Shown in pieces: positions 17,734 to 26,152 of a stretch of 64,000 nucleotides of DNA. The notes below the pieces were generated by a model, which saw only the letters and a list, made by a program, of their open reading frames with translations, was not told the DNA's origin and searched no databases. Both the position numbers and the translations under genes were made by a program. Position 1 is the stretch's first letter. The number at the start of each line of letters is the position of its first letter. The DNA comes from Exiguobacterium sibiricum 7-3 (GTDB taxonomy: Bacteria; Bacillota; Bacilli; Exiguobacteriales; Exiguobacteriaceae), in NCBI RefSeq assembly GCF_000620865.1, contig NZ_KK211190.1:881971-945970 (forward strand), in the 5' to 3' direction.

Positions 17734-18348
17734 TCAGTTATTGATATATTTTTCGTAGAACGAACCAAAGTCTTTTTGATTCCACTTGTAGTAATGGCCC
17801 TGTAACCAGTCAAACGACTCTTGCGATAAGTCTTTGAACGTTTGCGGGACGTTCATATCGCCTTGGCGGAGACCGCCGAGAATCGTCACGGAATGATTCA
17901 GTGAACTGTTAGCGAACTCAAGCATCTTTTGTCCCTCGTATTGTTTTTCGGCAATGGCGAGAAGCGCTTTGTAAAGATCCTTCACGTGTTCGAGCTGTTT
18001 TTTATCGACATCAATCGAATAGTGTTTTCCGCCAATCTCAAACTTGATCTCGACATCGAGATCAACCGTACCGGCCGTTTCAAACATGACATGACGAATC
18101 GGGTAATGGGCATACGGATAACGGTAGAGAACACGTTTTGAGCTGACGGCACTTTCTCCATCAAGATGGACCAATGCCAGATTCGTAAAGCAGTACTCAT
18201 CCGTTTTCGATTTGATTAAGAAATAAATTTTTTCGCCGTCTTCGTGTAACACGTAGTCGTCCGCGGCGGCCTTGTCAAAATCGTCCGGGTGAATCACTTG
18301 CCCAATATCACTGAATCCTGTTAAATCGGCTGCTAGTTTCTTGAACAT
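17734..18348 (-). CDS. PH domain-containing protein (YvbH-like)
   Basis: Protein of 204 residues closely resembling B. subtilis YvbH. The first 125 residues form the bacterial PH domain (MFKKLAAD, DDYVLHEDGEKIYFLIK, DEYCFTNLALVHLDGESA, YRYPYAHYPI). The rest is helical and ends KDFGSFYEKYINN. Cytoplasmic, function unknown. The ATG at 18348 follows AAAGGAGGAATTTTT. It stands where lysC is found in B. subtilis. Confidence 0.8.
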   Translation of the reverse strand: MFKKLAADLTGFSDIGQVIHPDDFDKAAADDYVLHEDGEKIYFLIKSKTDEYCFTNLALVHLDGESAVSSKRVLYRYPYAHYPIRHVMFETAGTVDLDVEIKFEIGGKHYSIDVDKKQLEHVKDLYKALLAIAEKQYEGQKMLEFANSSLNHSVTILGGLRQGDMNVPQTFKDLSQESFDWLQGHYYKWNQKDFGSFYEKYINN

Positions 18349-18456
18349 AAAAATTCCTCCTTTGGTAGATGCGACTAAGTATGGATACGGCAATCAAACT
18401 AAAAAGGTTTCATGTTTCAAGAATTCGAGGTCCGCTTTAAAACTCCTGTATAGATT

Positions 18457-18876
18457 TCAAAGTGAGCGTTCTATCGGATCTTTTGGATCAATCTCAATCA
18501 AAATATGTACGCTGGTTTTGTTTAATTCTGCATATCCTTCCGCCACACAACCGTGCAGTCGAGAGAATTGTTCCGCTAAAAAGCCGGCTTCTAATTGGAA
18601 ATAGCCTGCAGGACGGTCGAGGCGTGTCGATTCAGGGGGTGTTAATACAAAACTCAAAGAGTTTCCTTTTTGTTTTTTTAGTTCGAGATGTCCCCAACCC
18701 GCTTCGTAAAAAAAGGGAGCTGCTTCTTCTGCACTTAAGACCGGAAATTCACGTGCCAGTCGCTTGCCTGCCCAATAGATGACATGGCGGTAATCTGTTC
18801 CTAATAAATCCATCAGCACATAGTCACGAATCAGTTCGATTCCGAATGTGGAAGAGGGGGTTGGTACTGAATCCAT
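18457..18876 (-). CDS. yslB: YslB family protein (DUF2507)
   Basis: Cytoplasmic protein of 139 residues in the YslB/DUF2507 family, related to the V4R-type heme/ligand-binding fold. Typical stretches: RDYVLMDLLGTDYRHVIYWAGKRLA near the N-terminus and GYFQLEAGFLAEQ, then a cysteine in RLHGCVAEGYAEL. Function unknown. In B. subtilis yslB also precedes sdhC, but here it is divergent from sdhC. ATG at 18876 is 9 nt after GGAG. Confidence 0.85.
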   Translation of the reverse strand: MDSVPTPSSTFGIELIRDYVLMDLLGTDYRHVIYWAGKRLAREFPVLSAEEAAPFFYEAGWGHLELKKQKGNSLSFVLTPPESTRLDRPAGYFQLEAGFLAEQFSRLHGCVAEGYAELNKTSVHILIEIDPKDPIERSL

Positions 18877-18947
18877 CAACAATCACTCCTATCTCTGAAA
18901 CTATTATAGCGGGGTAATTCTCCTCGGTCATTGTTTTCCTGAAAAAA

Positions 18948-18972
18948 TTTGCAGTTATTTGCAGTTAAATGC
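18948..18972. repeat. Tandem 10-bp repeat in the yslB-sdhC intergenic region
   Basis: TTTGCAGTTA occurs twice head to tail (18948-18957, 18958-18967), and the second copy forms an inverted repeat TTGCA-N6-TGCAA with the next bases. Possible binding site of a regulator of yslB or sdhCAB. Confidence 0.5.
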
Positions 18973-19038
18973 AACGGCTCGGGTTGTCTTATAAAAAGGA
19001 CAGGAGTAGAATAAGTGATGAAAAGACGAATTTCCTTA

Positions 19039-19052
19039 TGAAAGCGCTTTTC
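19039..19052. promoter_or_regulatory. cre-like palindrome upstream of sdhC
   Basis: TGAAAGCGCTTTTC keeps the left half and core of the cre consensus (TGNAANCG) but departs at the last two conserved bases. It lies about 50 bp before the sdhC start codon. Confidence 0.4.
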
Positions 19053-19100
19053 TACCAAAATGCGCCAACATTTGATTGGCAAACAAAAGGGGGGATTTGG

Positions 19101-19718
19101 ATGACGAATCATCGTGATTTCGTGGGGCGTAAAATACACTCACTGCTCGGCGTCATTCCAATCGGGTTATTTTTACTTTCTCATTTTACGACGAACTATT
19201 TCATCGTTCGTGGGGAGGAAGACTTTAATAAGGCTGCGGAAGTCGTGGGGAGCGTTCCGTATCGGTTGTTCTTGGAAGTGTTTGTCATCTTCATTCCAAT
19301 CATCCTACACGGTATCTACGGTGTTTACATCGCGTTTACTGGTTCCGCGAACACAGGTCGTTATACATACTTCCGGAACTGGATGTATGTGCTACAACGC
19401 TTTTCAGGTATTTTCCTTGTCGTGTTCATCACATGGCACGTTTGGGAAACACGGATTGCGGCAGCAATGGGTACGGAAGTTGATGCGAGCATGATGCAAA
19501 ATATCGTCGATAACGGATTCATGCTTGCCTTCTACATCGTCGGGATTTTAGCGACGACGTTCCACTTGGCGAATGGTCTCTGGACGTTCTGCATCACATG
19601 GGGAATCACACAATCACCCGCTTCTCAAAAAGCGATGTCTTATGTGGCAGCCCTCGTATTCATCGGATTATCGTTTGTAGGCGTACGCTCGATCTTGACG
19701 TTTGCAGGCGTGTTGTAA
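19101..19718 (+). CDS. sdhC: Succinate dehydrogenase cytochrome b558 subunit
   Basis: Membrane anchor of respiratory complex II, 205 residues (B. subtilis SdhC is 202). Five hydrophobic helices; conserved histidines that ligate the two b hemes in the family are in KIHSLLGV, LLSHFTTNYF, ILHGIYGVY, TWHVWETR and TTFHLANG. It passes electrons to menaquinone. The ATG at 19101 follows GGGGGGATTTGG; the frame is open further upstream through the promoter region. First gene of sdhCAB. Confidence 0.95.
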   Translation: MTNHRDFVGRKIHSLLGVIPIGLFLLSHFTTNYFIVRGEEDFNKAAEVVGSVPYRLFLEVFVIFIPIILHGIYGVYIAFTGSANTGRYTYFRNWMYVLQRFSGIFLVVFITWHVWETRIAAAMGTEVDASMMQNIVDNGFMLAFYIVGILATTFHLANGLWTFCITWGITQSPASQKAMSYVAALVFIGLSFVGVRSILTFAGVL

Positions 19719-19737
19719 GGAAAGGGGAACTAACAAC

Positions 19738-21501
19738 ATGGCGAATAAGAATCTTGTCATCATCGGTGGAGGACTCGCCGGTTTGATGGCTACGATAAAA
19801 GCAGCAGAACAAGGTGTACCCGTAAAATTATTCTCACTTGTACCGGTCAAACGTTCACACTCCGTTTGTGCACAGGGGGGAATCAACGGGGCCGTCAACA
19901 CGAAAGGGGAAGGTGACTCACCTTACCAGCATTTGGACGATACGGTATATGGCGGCGATTTCTTAGCCAACCAGCCACCGGTCCAAAAGATGACGGAAGC
20001 AGCGCCGAAAATCATTCATATGTTCGACCGGATGGGCGTCATGTTTAACCGGACACCGGAAGGATTACTTGATTTCCGTCGTTTCGGAGGAACATTACAT
20101 CACCGGACGGCTTACGCCGGTGCAACAACAGGGCAGCAATTGTTGTATGCACTTGATGAACAGGTCCGTAAGTTTGAAGCGCAAGGTTTGGTAGAAAAAT
20201 ATGAAGGATGGGAATTCCTTCGTGCAATCATCGATGAAGAAGGTATTTGTCGTGGTGCGGTGTGTCAAAACTTACGTTCGATGGAAATCGAAGCGTTCGC
20301 AGCTGACTCAGTCATTTTAGCAACAGGTGGTCCGGGGGTTATCTTCGGAAAATCAACAAACTCGGTTATCAACACAGGGCAGGCAGCGGCGGCAGTCTAC
20401 CGTCAAGGTGCCATTTATGCAAACGGTGAGTTCATTCAGATTCACCCGACAGCGATTCCCGGAGATGATAAACTCCGTCTCATGAGCGAATCAGCACGTG
20501 GTGAAGGTGGACGTGTCTGGACCTACAAAGACGGTAAGCCATGGTACTTCCTTGAAGAAAAATATCCGGCTTACGGAAATCTTGTGCCACGTGATATCGC
20601 GACGCGCGAAATCTTCGATGTCTGTGTCAATCAGAAGCTTGGTGTCAACGGGGAAAACATGGTCTACCTTGACCTTTCTCACAAAGATGCGAAAGAACTG
20701 GACGTCAAACTGGGTGGGATTCTTGAAATCTACGAAAAATTCGTCGGAGATGATCCACGAAAAGTACCAATGAAAATCTTCCCGGCAGTCCATTACTCAA
20801 TGGGTGGATTATGGGTCGATTATGATCAAATGACGAACATCCCGGGCTTATTTGCATCCGGTGAGTGTGATTATTCGATGCATGGCGGTAACCGTCTAGG
20901 AGCGAACTCGTTATTGTCTGCCGTATACGGCGGAATGGTCGCTGGACCGGCAGCCATCGCTTACATGAACGATCTCGATCAATCCGTCCATGAAATGCCG
21001 GAAGAAGTCGTCGAAGCGCATAAGATTGCAGAAATCAACCGTTTCAACGACATCCTCGCGATGGAAGGTACGGAAAATGCATATCAAATCCACCGTGAAC
21101 TCGGTGAAGTCATGACGGATAACGTCACGGTTGTTCGTTACAATGACAAACTCGAGCAAACGCTTGAGAAGATCAAGGAACTCCGCGACCGTTTCACACG
21201 CATTTCAGCGACGGATACAGCGCGTTGGAGCAACCAGGGCGCATCGTTCATTCGTCAACTCGATCATATGCTTGATCTTGCGGAAGCCATCACGCTTGGA
21301 GCCTTAAAACGGGATGAGAGCCGTGGGGCCCATTACAAACCGGACTTCCCGGAACGTGATGACGAACGATTCTTGAAAACGACGATGGCTCGTTACACGA
21401 ACGGTCATCCGGAAATCTATTACGAAGAAGTGGATACATCCTTGATTCCACCGCGTAAACGCGACTACAGCAAGAAGTCGAAGAAAGAGGTGAAGGCATA
21501 A
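19738..21501 (+). CDS. sdhA: Succinate dehydrogenase flavoprotein subunit
   Basis: Catalytic FAD-carrying subunit of complex II (587 residues; B. subtilis 586), oxidising succinate to fumarate. Seen: N-terminal dinucleotide fold GGGLAGLMATIKA, SHSVCAQGGINGA, the histidine of covalent FAD attachment in LHHRTAYAG, the active-site segment ESARGEGGRV, and SMHGGNRLGANSLL near the C-terminal FAD domain. ATG at 19738 after AAGGAAAGGGGAAC. Its TAA stop overlaps the sdhB ATG by one base. Confidence 0.97.
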   Translation: MANKNLVIIGGGLAGLMATIKAAEQGVPVKLFSLVPVKRSHSVCAQGGINGAVNTKGEGDSPYQHLDDTVYGGDFLANQPPVQKMTEAAPKIIHMFDRMGVMFNRTPEGLLDFRRFGGTLHHRTAYAGATTGQQLLYALDEQVRKFEAQGLVEKYEGWEFLRAIIDEEGICRGAVCQNLRSMEIEAFAADSVILATGGPGVIFGKSTNSVINTGQAAAAVYRQGAIYANGEFIQIHPTAIPGDDKLRLMSESARGEGGRVWTYKDGKPWYFLEEKYPAYGNLVPRDIATREIFDVCVNQKLGVNGENMVYLDLSHKDAKELDVKLGGILEIYEKFVGDDPRKVPMKIFPAVHYSMGGLWVDYDQMTNIPGLFASGECDYSMHGGNRLGANSLLSAVYGGMVAGPAAIAYMNDLDQSVHEMPEEVVEAHKIAEINRFNDILAMEGTENAYQIHRELGEVMTDNVTVVRYNDKLEQTLEKIKELRDRFTRISATDTARWSNQGASFIRQLDHMLDLAEAITLGALKRDESRGAHYKPDFPERDDERFLKTTMARYTNGHPEIYYEEVDTSLIPPRKRDYSKKSKKEVKA

Positions 21502-22307
21502 TGGCGACACCACTCGAACAGAAAACGAATCAAAAACCGGTTCAATTCATCGTCCAACGTCAGGATGGACCGGATGGTAAAGCATATGATGAAGCATTTG
21601 AAGTCCCTTACCGCCCTAACATGAATGTCATTTCGGCCTTGATGGAAATTCGTCGTAACCCGGTCAACGCAGCCGGAGAAAAAACGACACCCATCAACTG
21701 GGATATGGGCTGTCTGGAAGAAGTATGTGGGGCGTGTTCAATGGTCATCAACGGAACACCCCGTCAATCATGTACAGCACTTGTCGACAAGCTCGAGCAA
21801 CCGATTCGTCTTCAGCCGATGCAGACGTTCCCAATCGTCCGTGACCTTCAAGTCGACCGTCAACGGATGTTTGATGCCTTGAAGAAAGTCAAAGCATGGG
21901 TACCGATCGATGGGACGTATGATTTAGGTCCAGGACCCCGGATGCCGGAAAACAAACGCCAATGGGCATACGAACTTTCGAAATGTATGACATGCGGTGT
22001 CTGTCTTGAAGCGTGTCCGAACGTCAACGACCGGTCGAACTTCATCGGACCGGCATCGATTTCGCAAGTCCGTCTCTTCAATTCGCATCCAACCGGTGCG
22101 TTCCACAAAGAAGAGCGTCTTGAAGCTTTGATGGAAGACGGTGGAATCATGCAGTGCGGAAACGCACAAAACTGTGTGGAAGTGTGTCCGAAAGGAATTC
22201 CATTGACAACGTCAATCGCAGCGATGAACCGTCAAACGACATTGCACTCATTCAAGAAATTCTTCGGCAGTGACGAAGGACGCACGGGAGAAGCAGTCAG
22301 TCGTTAA
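21501..22307 (+). CDS. sdhB: Succinate dehydrogenase iron-sulfur subunit
   Basis: Iron-sulfur subunit (268 residues) that wires SdhA to the heme anchor. The [2Fe-2S] ligands are in GCLEEVCGACSM and RQSC. The C-terminal clusters are carried by CMTCGVCLEACP and CGNAQNCVEVCPKGIP. About 15 residues longer than the B. subtilis protein because of an N-terminal extension. GAGGTGAAGGC precedes the start. Confidence 0.97.
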   Translation: MATPLEQKTNQKPVQFIVQRQDGPDGKAYDEAFEVPYRPNMNVISALMEIRRNPVNAAGEKTTPINWDMGCLEEVCGACSMVINGTPRQSCTALVDKLEQPIRLQPMQTFPIVRDLQVDRQRMFDALKKVKAWVPIDGTYDLGPGPRMPENKRQWAYELSKCMTCGVCLEACPNVNDRSNFIGPASISQVRLFNSHPTGAFHKEERLEALMEDGGIMQCGNAQNCVEVCPKGIPLTTSIAAMNRQTTLHSFKKFFGSDEGRTGEAVSR

Positions 22308-22324
22308 TACGAAAACGTAAAATT

Positions 22325-22352
22325 AAAGAAGGGGCGATGCTCCTTCTTTTTA
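22325..22352 (+). terminator. Terminator after sdhCAB
   Basis: AAGAAGG / CCTTCTT stem with a GC-containing loop followed by TTTTTAT, directly before the thioesterase ribosome binding site. Confidence 0.75.
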
Positions 22353-22373
22353 TAATTTAAGGAGGAAATGGTT

Positions 22374-22829
22374 GTGCGTGTACCTAGTTATATCAATGAT
22401 TTGGACCAGTGGTTGGAACAGATGAAGCACGGCACACGGCTTGATGTCGCGGTCCGGTTCGCTGAAACCGATGCTTACGGTCACATGAATAATCGGGTTC
22501 CCTTCGTTTATTTCGAAGATGTCCGGACCTTGATGCTTGAAGAAACAGGCTACTCGCTTGCTGATGACGGAATCGTCGTCGTCGCGGATGCGCAGTGTAA
22601 CTACATCCGACAAGTCTATCCACGGGCCCGTCTTGCCGTCTACGCGTATCCTGTCCAGGTCGGAACGGCTTCGTGTGATGTCCATTACGCGGCATTCAGT
22701 GAACAAGAGGAATTGATGTTTACAGGACGGACCTCGATGGTTCAGATTGATCGCTCCGGGAATGCCTTTCCTTGGAATGAAGCCTATAAAAATTCCTTGC
22801 AGAATCGATTCGAATCCGTTATCATTTGA
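22374..22829 (+). CDS. ysmA: Acyl-CoA thioesterase, hotdog fold (YsmA-like)
   Basis: Hotdog-fold thioesterase of 151 residues of the 4-hydroxybenzoyl-CoA thioesterase/YbgC type, expected to hydrolyse acyl-CoA esters. The signature [23 protein letters not shown] (read as [14 protein letters not shown] plus following strand) carries the catalytic Asp. Position after sdhB matches ysmA of B. subtilis. GTG at 22374 is 8 nt after GGAGG; the ATG at 22368 would be only 2 nt away and is disfavoured. Confidence 0.85.
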   Translation: MRVPSYINDLDQWLEQMKHGTRLDVAVRFAETDAYGHMNNRVPFVYFEDVRTLMLEETGYSLADDGIVVVADAQCNYIRQVYPRARLAVYAYPVQVGTASCDVHYAAFSEQEELMFTGRTSMVQIDRSGNAFPWNEAYKNSLQNRFESVII

Positions 22830-22894
22830 TAATGAGTTCACATATTCGAAAACGACTCACTAGTACGTTATTAGTGGAGGGAGATTTCTTAATC

Positions 22895-23158
22895 ATGGAA
22901 AAAACATTCAAAGTCATCGCGGATTCAGGCATTCATGCTCGTCCGGCAACACAACTCGTCAACACAGCTTCTAAATTCCAATCAGACATCAACTTGGAAT
23001 ACAACGGAAAGACTGTTAACCTCAAGTCGATCATGGGTGTTCTTTCACTCGGAATCGCAAAAGACTCAGACATCAAAATCGTTGCAAACGGTGACGATGC
23101 TTCTGAAGCTATCACGACTCTTTCAGATATGCTGACAAACGAAGGTCTTGCTCAGTAA
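22895..23158 (+). CDS. ptsH: Phosphocarrier protein HPr
   Basis: HPr of 87 residues, the phosphocarrier of the sugar phosphotransferase system and, when phosphorylated on serine, a co-repressor with CcpA. The active histidine is in GIHARPAT (His14, equal to His15 of B. subtilis HPr) and the regulatory serine in NLKSIMGV (Ser45, equal to Ser46), so it is HPr rather than Crh. GTGGAGGGAG lies upstream. No ptsI follows: the gene has its own terminator and then racE, unlike the usual ptsHI operon. Confidence 0.95.
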   Translation: MEKTFKVIADSGIHARPATQLVNTASKFQSDINLEYNGKTVNLKSIMGVLSLGIAKDSDIKIVANGDDASEAITTLSDMLTNEGLAQ

Positions 23159-23177
23159 TCCTTTATCGTACATTCTT

Positions 23178-23208
23178 GGACGCCGGTCTTGCACCGTCGT
23201 CCTTTTTT
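23178..23208 (+). terminator. Terminator after ptsH
   Basis: Stem GGACGCCGGT / ACCGTCGTCC with one mismatch and a CTTGC loop, followed by six T residues. Confidence 0.85.
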
Positions 23209-23245
23209 GTTACCATATGAGATGAGAGGAAAGTGAGGGGAAATC

Positions 23246-24061
23246 GTGAATAGATCAATTGGAGTATTAGATTCTGGGGTTGGTGGATTGACGGTCGCAC
23301 GTGAATTGATGCGTCAGCTGCCCCATGAACAAATCATATATGTCGGAGATACATTACGGTGTCCGTACGGTCCCCGGCCGGAAGAAGAAATTCGTCAATT
23401 TACGTGGGAGATGATTGATTTTCTTGTCGCTCAGGATGTGAAATTGATCGTCATCGCCTGCAATACGGCAACAGCGGTCGTCTTAAAAGAAGCGCGTCAA
23501 AAGTTATCGATTCCAATCATCGGTGTCATCGATCCCGGTGCACGGGCAGCGGTCAAAGTGACGCGGTCGAAACGAATCGGTGTCATCGGTACGAAAATGA
23601 CGATTGAAAGCAACTCGTATGAAAAAGCATTACGTCACGTTGAGGGTCAGGTCGTTGTCGAGTCGCTAGCCTGTCCACCGTTCGTCCCGCTTGTCGAATC
23701 ATCCCAGACAAGTGGAGCGTATGTTGAGCGCGTCGTTGCAAACACGTTGAAACCATTGCTCTCATACGATATGGATACACTGATTTTAGGATGTACGCAC
23801 TATCCGTTGCTTGCAGAAGTCATTGGACGAGTCATCGGACCAGACGTCCAGCTGATTTCTTCAGGAGATGAGACGGCGCTTGAAGTCAGTGCATTGCTTG
23901 ATTATAACGGCATTACGGCAGATCTTGATCGTGTTCCGGAACATGTCTATCATGCAACCGGTGATACACGCTCTTTTGAACGAATCGCCAGTGACTGGTT
24001 AAATCAACCGGTTCAAGCGAAACGGTTAGTGTTAGGAACGGAGGAAGAAAAATGCGTTTAG
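23246..24061 (+). CDS. racE: Glutamate racemase
   Basis: Makes D-glutamate for peptidoglycan; 271 residues. Seen: GVLDSGVGGLTV at the N-terminus, YVGDTLRCPYGPR, and the two catalytic cysteines in ACNTATAV (about 71) and LGCTHYPLL (about 182). GTG start at 23246 preceded by AAGTGAGGGG. It overlaps rph by 10 bp. The order racE-rph-ysnA-ysnB is that of B. subtilis, without gerE before it. Confidence 0.95.
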   Translation: MNRSIGVLDSGVGGLTVARELMRQLPHEQIIYVGDTLRCPYGPRPEEEIRQFTWEMIDFLVAQDVKLIVIACNTATAVVLKEARQKLSIPIIGVIDPGARAAVKVTRSKRIGVIGTKMTIESNSYEKALRHVEGQVVVESLACPPFVPLVESSQTSGAYVERVVANTLKPLLSYDMDTLILGCTHYPLLAEVIGRVIGPDVQLISSGDETALEVSALLDYNGITADLDRVPEHVYHATGDTRSFERIASDWLNQPVQAKRLVLGTEEEKCV

Positions 24062-24804
24062 ATCAAAGAGGACGGACGGATATGCGGAAAATTCAGTTTG
24101 AGACGGGTGTCAGTAAACACGCGGAAGGATCCGTACTGATATCGGTTGGGGATACACGCGTCTTGTGTACCGCAACGGTCGAAGAAAAAGTCCCGCCCTT
24201 TTTACGCGGGAAACGACACGGCTGGATCAATGCCGAATATGCGATGTTGCCGCGGGCGACAGCACAACGGACAGGACGGGAAGCCGTTCGAGGAAAGCAG
24301 ACGGGACGGACGATGGAAATTCAGCGATTGATCAGTCGGGCATTACGTTCTGTCGTCAATCTGGAGAAATTGGGCGAACGGACGGTTTGGATTGATTGTG
24401 ATGTTCTGCAAGCAGATGGTGGAACCCGGACAGCGGCGATTACAGGCGGTTTCCTGGCGCTTGTCTTAGCGGTTGACGGATTGATTCAAAGCGGCAAGCT
24501 GACGGATACACCAATCAAAGAAGGAATTGCGGCAGTATCCGTCGGGAAAGTCGGGACGGAGCTGTTGCTTGATCTTTGTTATGAAGAAGACGCAGCGGCA
24601 GATGTCGACTTGAATCTTGTCATGACATCATCCGGAAAAATCGTCGAACTGCAAGCGACAGGGGAAGAAGCAACCTTTTCTCGCAAAGAAATGCTCGATA
24701 TGCTTGAACTTGGGGAAAAGGGTATTGAAGAACTCCTTCATGCGGCCGAACAATCGTTAGGCGCCTCATGGTGGTATGTCGGGGAAGAGGTGGAGCACGG
24801 ATGA
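24052..24804 (+). CDS. rph: Ribonuclease PH
   Basis: Phosphorolytic 3'-5' exoribonuclease that trims tRNA 3' ends; 250 residues. Family landmarks: MRLDQRGRTDMRKI start, EGSVLISVGDTRVLC, PPFLRGKRHGWINAEY, MLPRATAQRT, GRTMEIQRLISRALR, and DCDVLQADGGTRTAAITG. The ATG lies inside the end of racE after GGAGGAAG, so translation is coupled. Its TGA stop overlaps the start of the next gene by 4 bp (ATGA). Confidence 0.96.
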   Translation: MRLDQRGRTDMRKIQFETGVSKHAEGSVLISVGDTRVLCTATVEEKVPPFLRGKRHGWINAEYAMLPRATAQRTGREAVRGKQTGRTMEIQRLISRALRSVVNLEKLGERTVWIDCDVLQADGGTRTAAITGGFLALVLAVDGLIQSGKLTDTPIKEGIAAVSVGKVGTELLLDLCYEEDAAADVDLNLVMTSSGKIVELQATGEEATFSRKEMLDMLELGEKGIEELLHAAEQSLGASWWYVGEEVEHG

Positions 24805-25397
24805 AAATTATCGTAGCAACGAGAAATCCAGGAAAAGTTGGTGAGTTTCAAGCGATGCTCGGACGACTCGGATACGACGTTGAATCCTTACTGGATTACG
24901 AGACGGCACCGGAGACCGAAGAAACCGGATCGACATTTGAAGAAAATGCGGAATTGAAATCCAGAGAAGCGGCAGCCTACTTTGGTCACGCCGTACTATC
25001 GGATGATTCCGGGCTTGAAGTGGATGCATTAAATGGAGCGCCTGGCGTCTACTCTGCCCGTTTTGCAGGAGAGGACAAGTCGGATGCGGCCAATAATGCG
25101 TTGTTGTTAGAAAAATTAGCAGATACACCGGCAGATCAGCGGGCAGCTCGTTTCGTCTGCGCCTTGTCGCTTGCAAAACCGTCGGGTGAAACATTGACTG
25201 TCCGCGGGACGATGGAAGGGCAGATTGGATTTGAAGCGAAGGGGACAAACGGTTTTGGTTACGATCCGTTGTTCCTCATTCCGTCATTAAATCAGACGGC
25301 AGCCGAACTAACAAAAAGTGAAAAGGCGACCATCAGCCATCGTGGACAAGCATTGCGAAAACTTGAAGCGGCATTAACTACTTTTTTGGGAGAGTGA
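24801..25397 (+). CDS. XTP/dITP pyrophosphatase (RdgB/HAM1 family)
   Basis: Hydrolyses non-canonical purine triphosphates (XTP, dITP) to keep them out of DNA; 198 residues. Motifs: ATRNPGKVGEF at the N-terminus, VLSDDSGLEVDALNGAPGVYSAR, GTNGFGYDPLF and ISHRGQAL. ATG at 24801 overlaps the rph stop; GGGGAAGAGGTGG lies upstream. Corresponds to ysnA of B. subtilis by position. Confidence 0.94.
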   Translation: MKIIVATRNPGKVGEFQAMLGRLGYDVESLLDYETAPETEETGSTFEENAELKSREAAAYFGHAVLSDDSGLEVDALNGAPGVYSARFAGEDKSDAANNALLLEKLADTPADQRAARFVCALSLAKPSGETLTVRGTMEGQIGFEAKGTNGFGYDPLFLIPSLNQTAAELTKSEKATISHRGQALRKLEAALTTFLGE

Positions 25398-25403
25398 TTT
25401 TAG

Positions 25404-25910
25404 ATGAAAGCGTTAATCGTAAGTGACAGCCATGGTCTCGATCAGGAACTATTGACGATATTCAACCGCCACCAAGAAGCAGATGTTGCCTTTCATTGCG
25501 GTGATTCCCAACTGACAGGGAATACCGAATCGTTATATCCCTATCGTGTTGTAAAAGGAAATTGTGATTACGGGAATGATTTTCCGGACGACGTCGTTGA
25601 GGAACTGGGCGCGTTTCGTGTTTTATGTGTCCACGGTCACCGGCAAGATGTGAAGTACAGTCTGGATCAATTGGTTCACTACGCTGATCAAAAAGCGGCA
25701 ACAATTGTCTTATACGGTCATTCGCATGTCGCAAAAGCCGAACAGCGGGACGGTAAATTATTCATCAATCCGGGTTCAATCCGGATGCCGCGCCATCGTC
25801 CGGAAAAGACGTATGCGTTGCTGGCGGTAGAAAATAATCAATTTACAGTCGATTTTTATGATTTGACAGGTGAAAAAATTAATGCTTTACATCTCGACGG
25901 AACACTTTAA
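25404..25910 (+). CDS. Metallophosphoesterase (YfcE/MJ0936 family, YsnB-like)
   Basis: Two-metal phosphodiesterase of 168 residues. Metal-ligand motifs of the calcineurin-like fold are all visible: SDSHG (about 7-11), HCGDS, GNCDYG, CVHGHR and YGHSHV. Substrate unknown; relatives act on cyclic or p-nitrophenyl phosphodiesters. Located 6 bp after the pyrophosphatase gene and corresponds to ysnB by position. Confidence 0.9.
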   Translation: MKALIVSDSHGLDQELLTIFNRHQEADVAFHCGDSQLTGNTESLYPYRVVKGNCDYGNDFPDDVVEELGAFRVLCVHGHRQDVKYSLDQLVHYADQKAATIVLYGHSHVAKAEQRDGKLFINPGSIRMPRHRPEKTYALLAVENNQFTVDFYDLTGEKINALHLDGTL

Positions 25911-25931
25911 AAAGAGTTTTTACGAATGTGA

Positions 25932-25960
25932 TTGACACGAAAGAATTGTTTTAGTATAGT
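25932..25960 (+). promoter_or_regulatory. tRNA-Arg promoter
   Basis: Consensus TTGACA, 17-nt spacer, TATAGT; 16 bp upstream of the mature tRNA 5' end. Confidence 0.85.
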
Positions 25961-25976
25961 TTATTCGTGTTGACAC

Positions 25977-26050
<74 letters not shown>

Positions 26051-26063
26051 CTATAATTAAAAT

Positions 26064-26098
26064 AGAGACTTCTCTTATGAGGGAGGTCTCTTTTTTTT
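26064..26098 (+). terminator. Terminator after tRNA-Arg
   Basis: AGAGACTTCTC / GGGAGGTCTCT stem followed by a run of T residues. Confidence 0.85.
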
Positions 26099-26152
26099 AT
26101 GCTTTTTTTCGGGTATACTTAAGGTATCGTGAACTTGAAAGGGATGATGAAG

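Noticed and set aside
22819-22832. TTATCATTTGATAA palindrome, considered as a Fur-type box
   Set aside because: The half-site orientation does not match the 7-1-7 Fur pattern, and it overlaps the end of the thioesterase gene.
22858-22876. CACTA/TAGTG hairpin before ptsH
   Set aside because: Only 5 bp with a 9-nt loop; too weak to claim as a regulatory structure.
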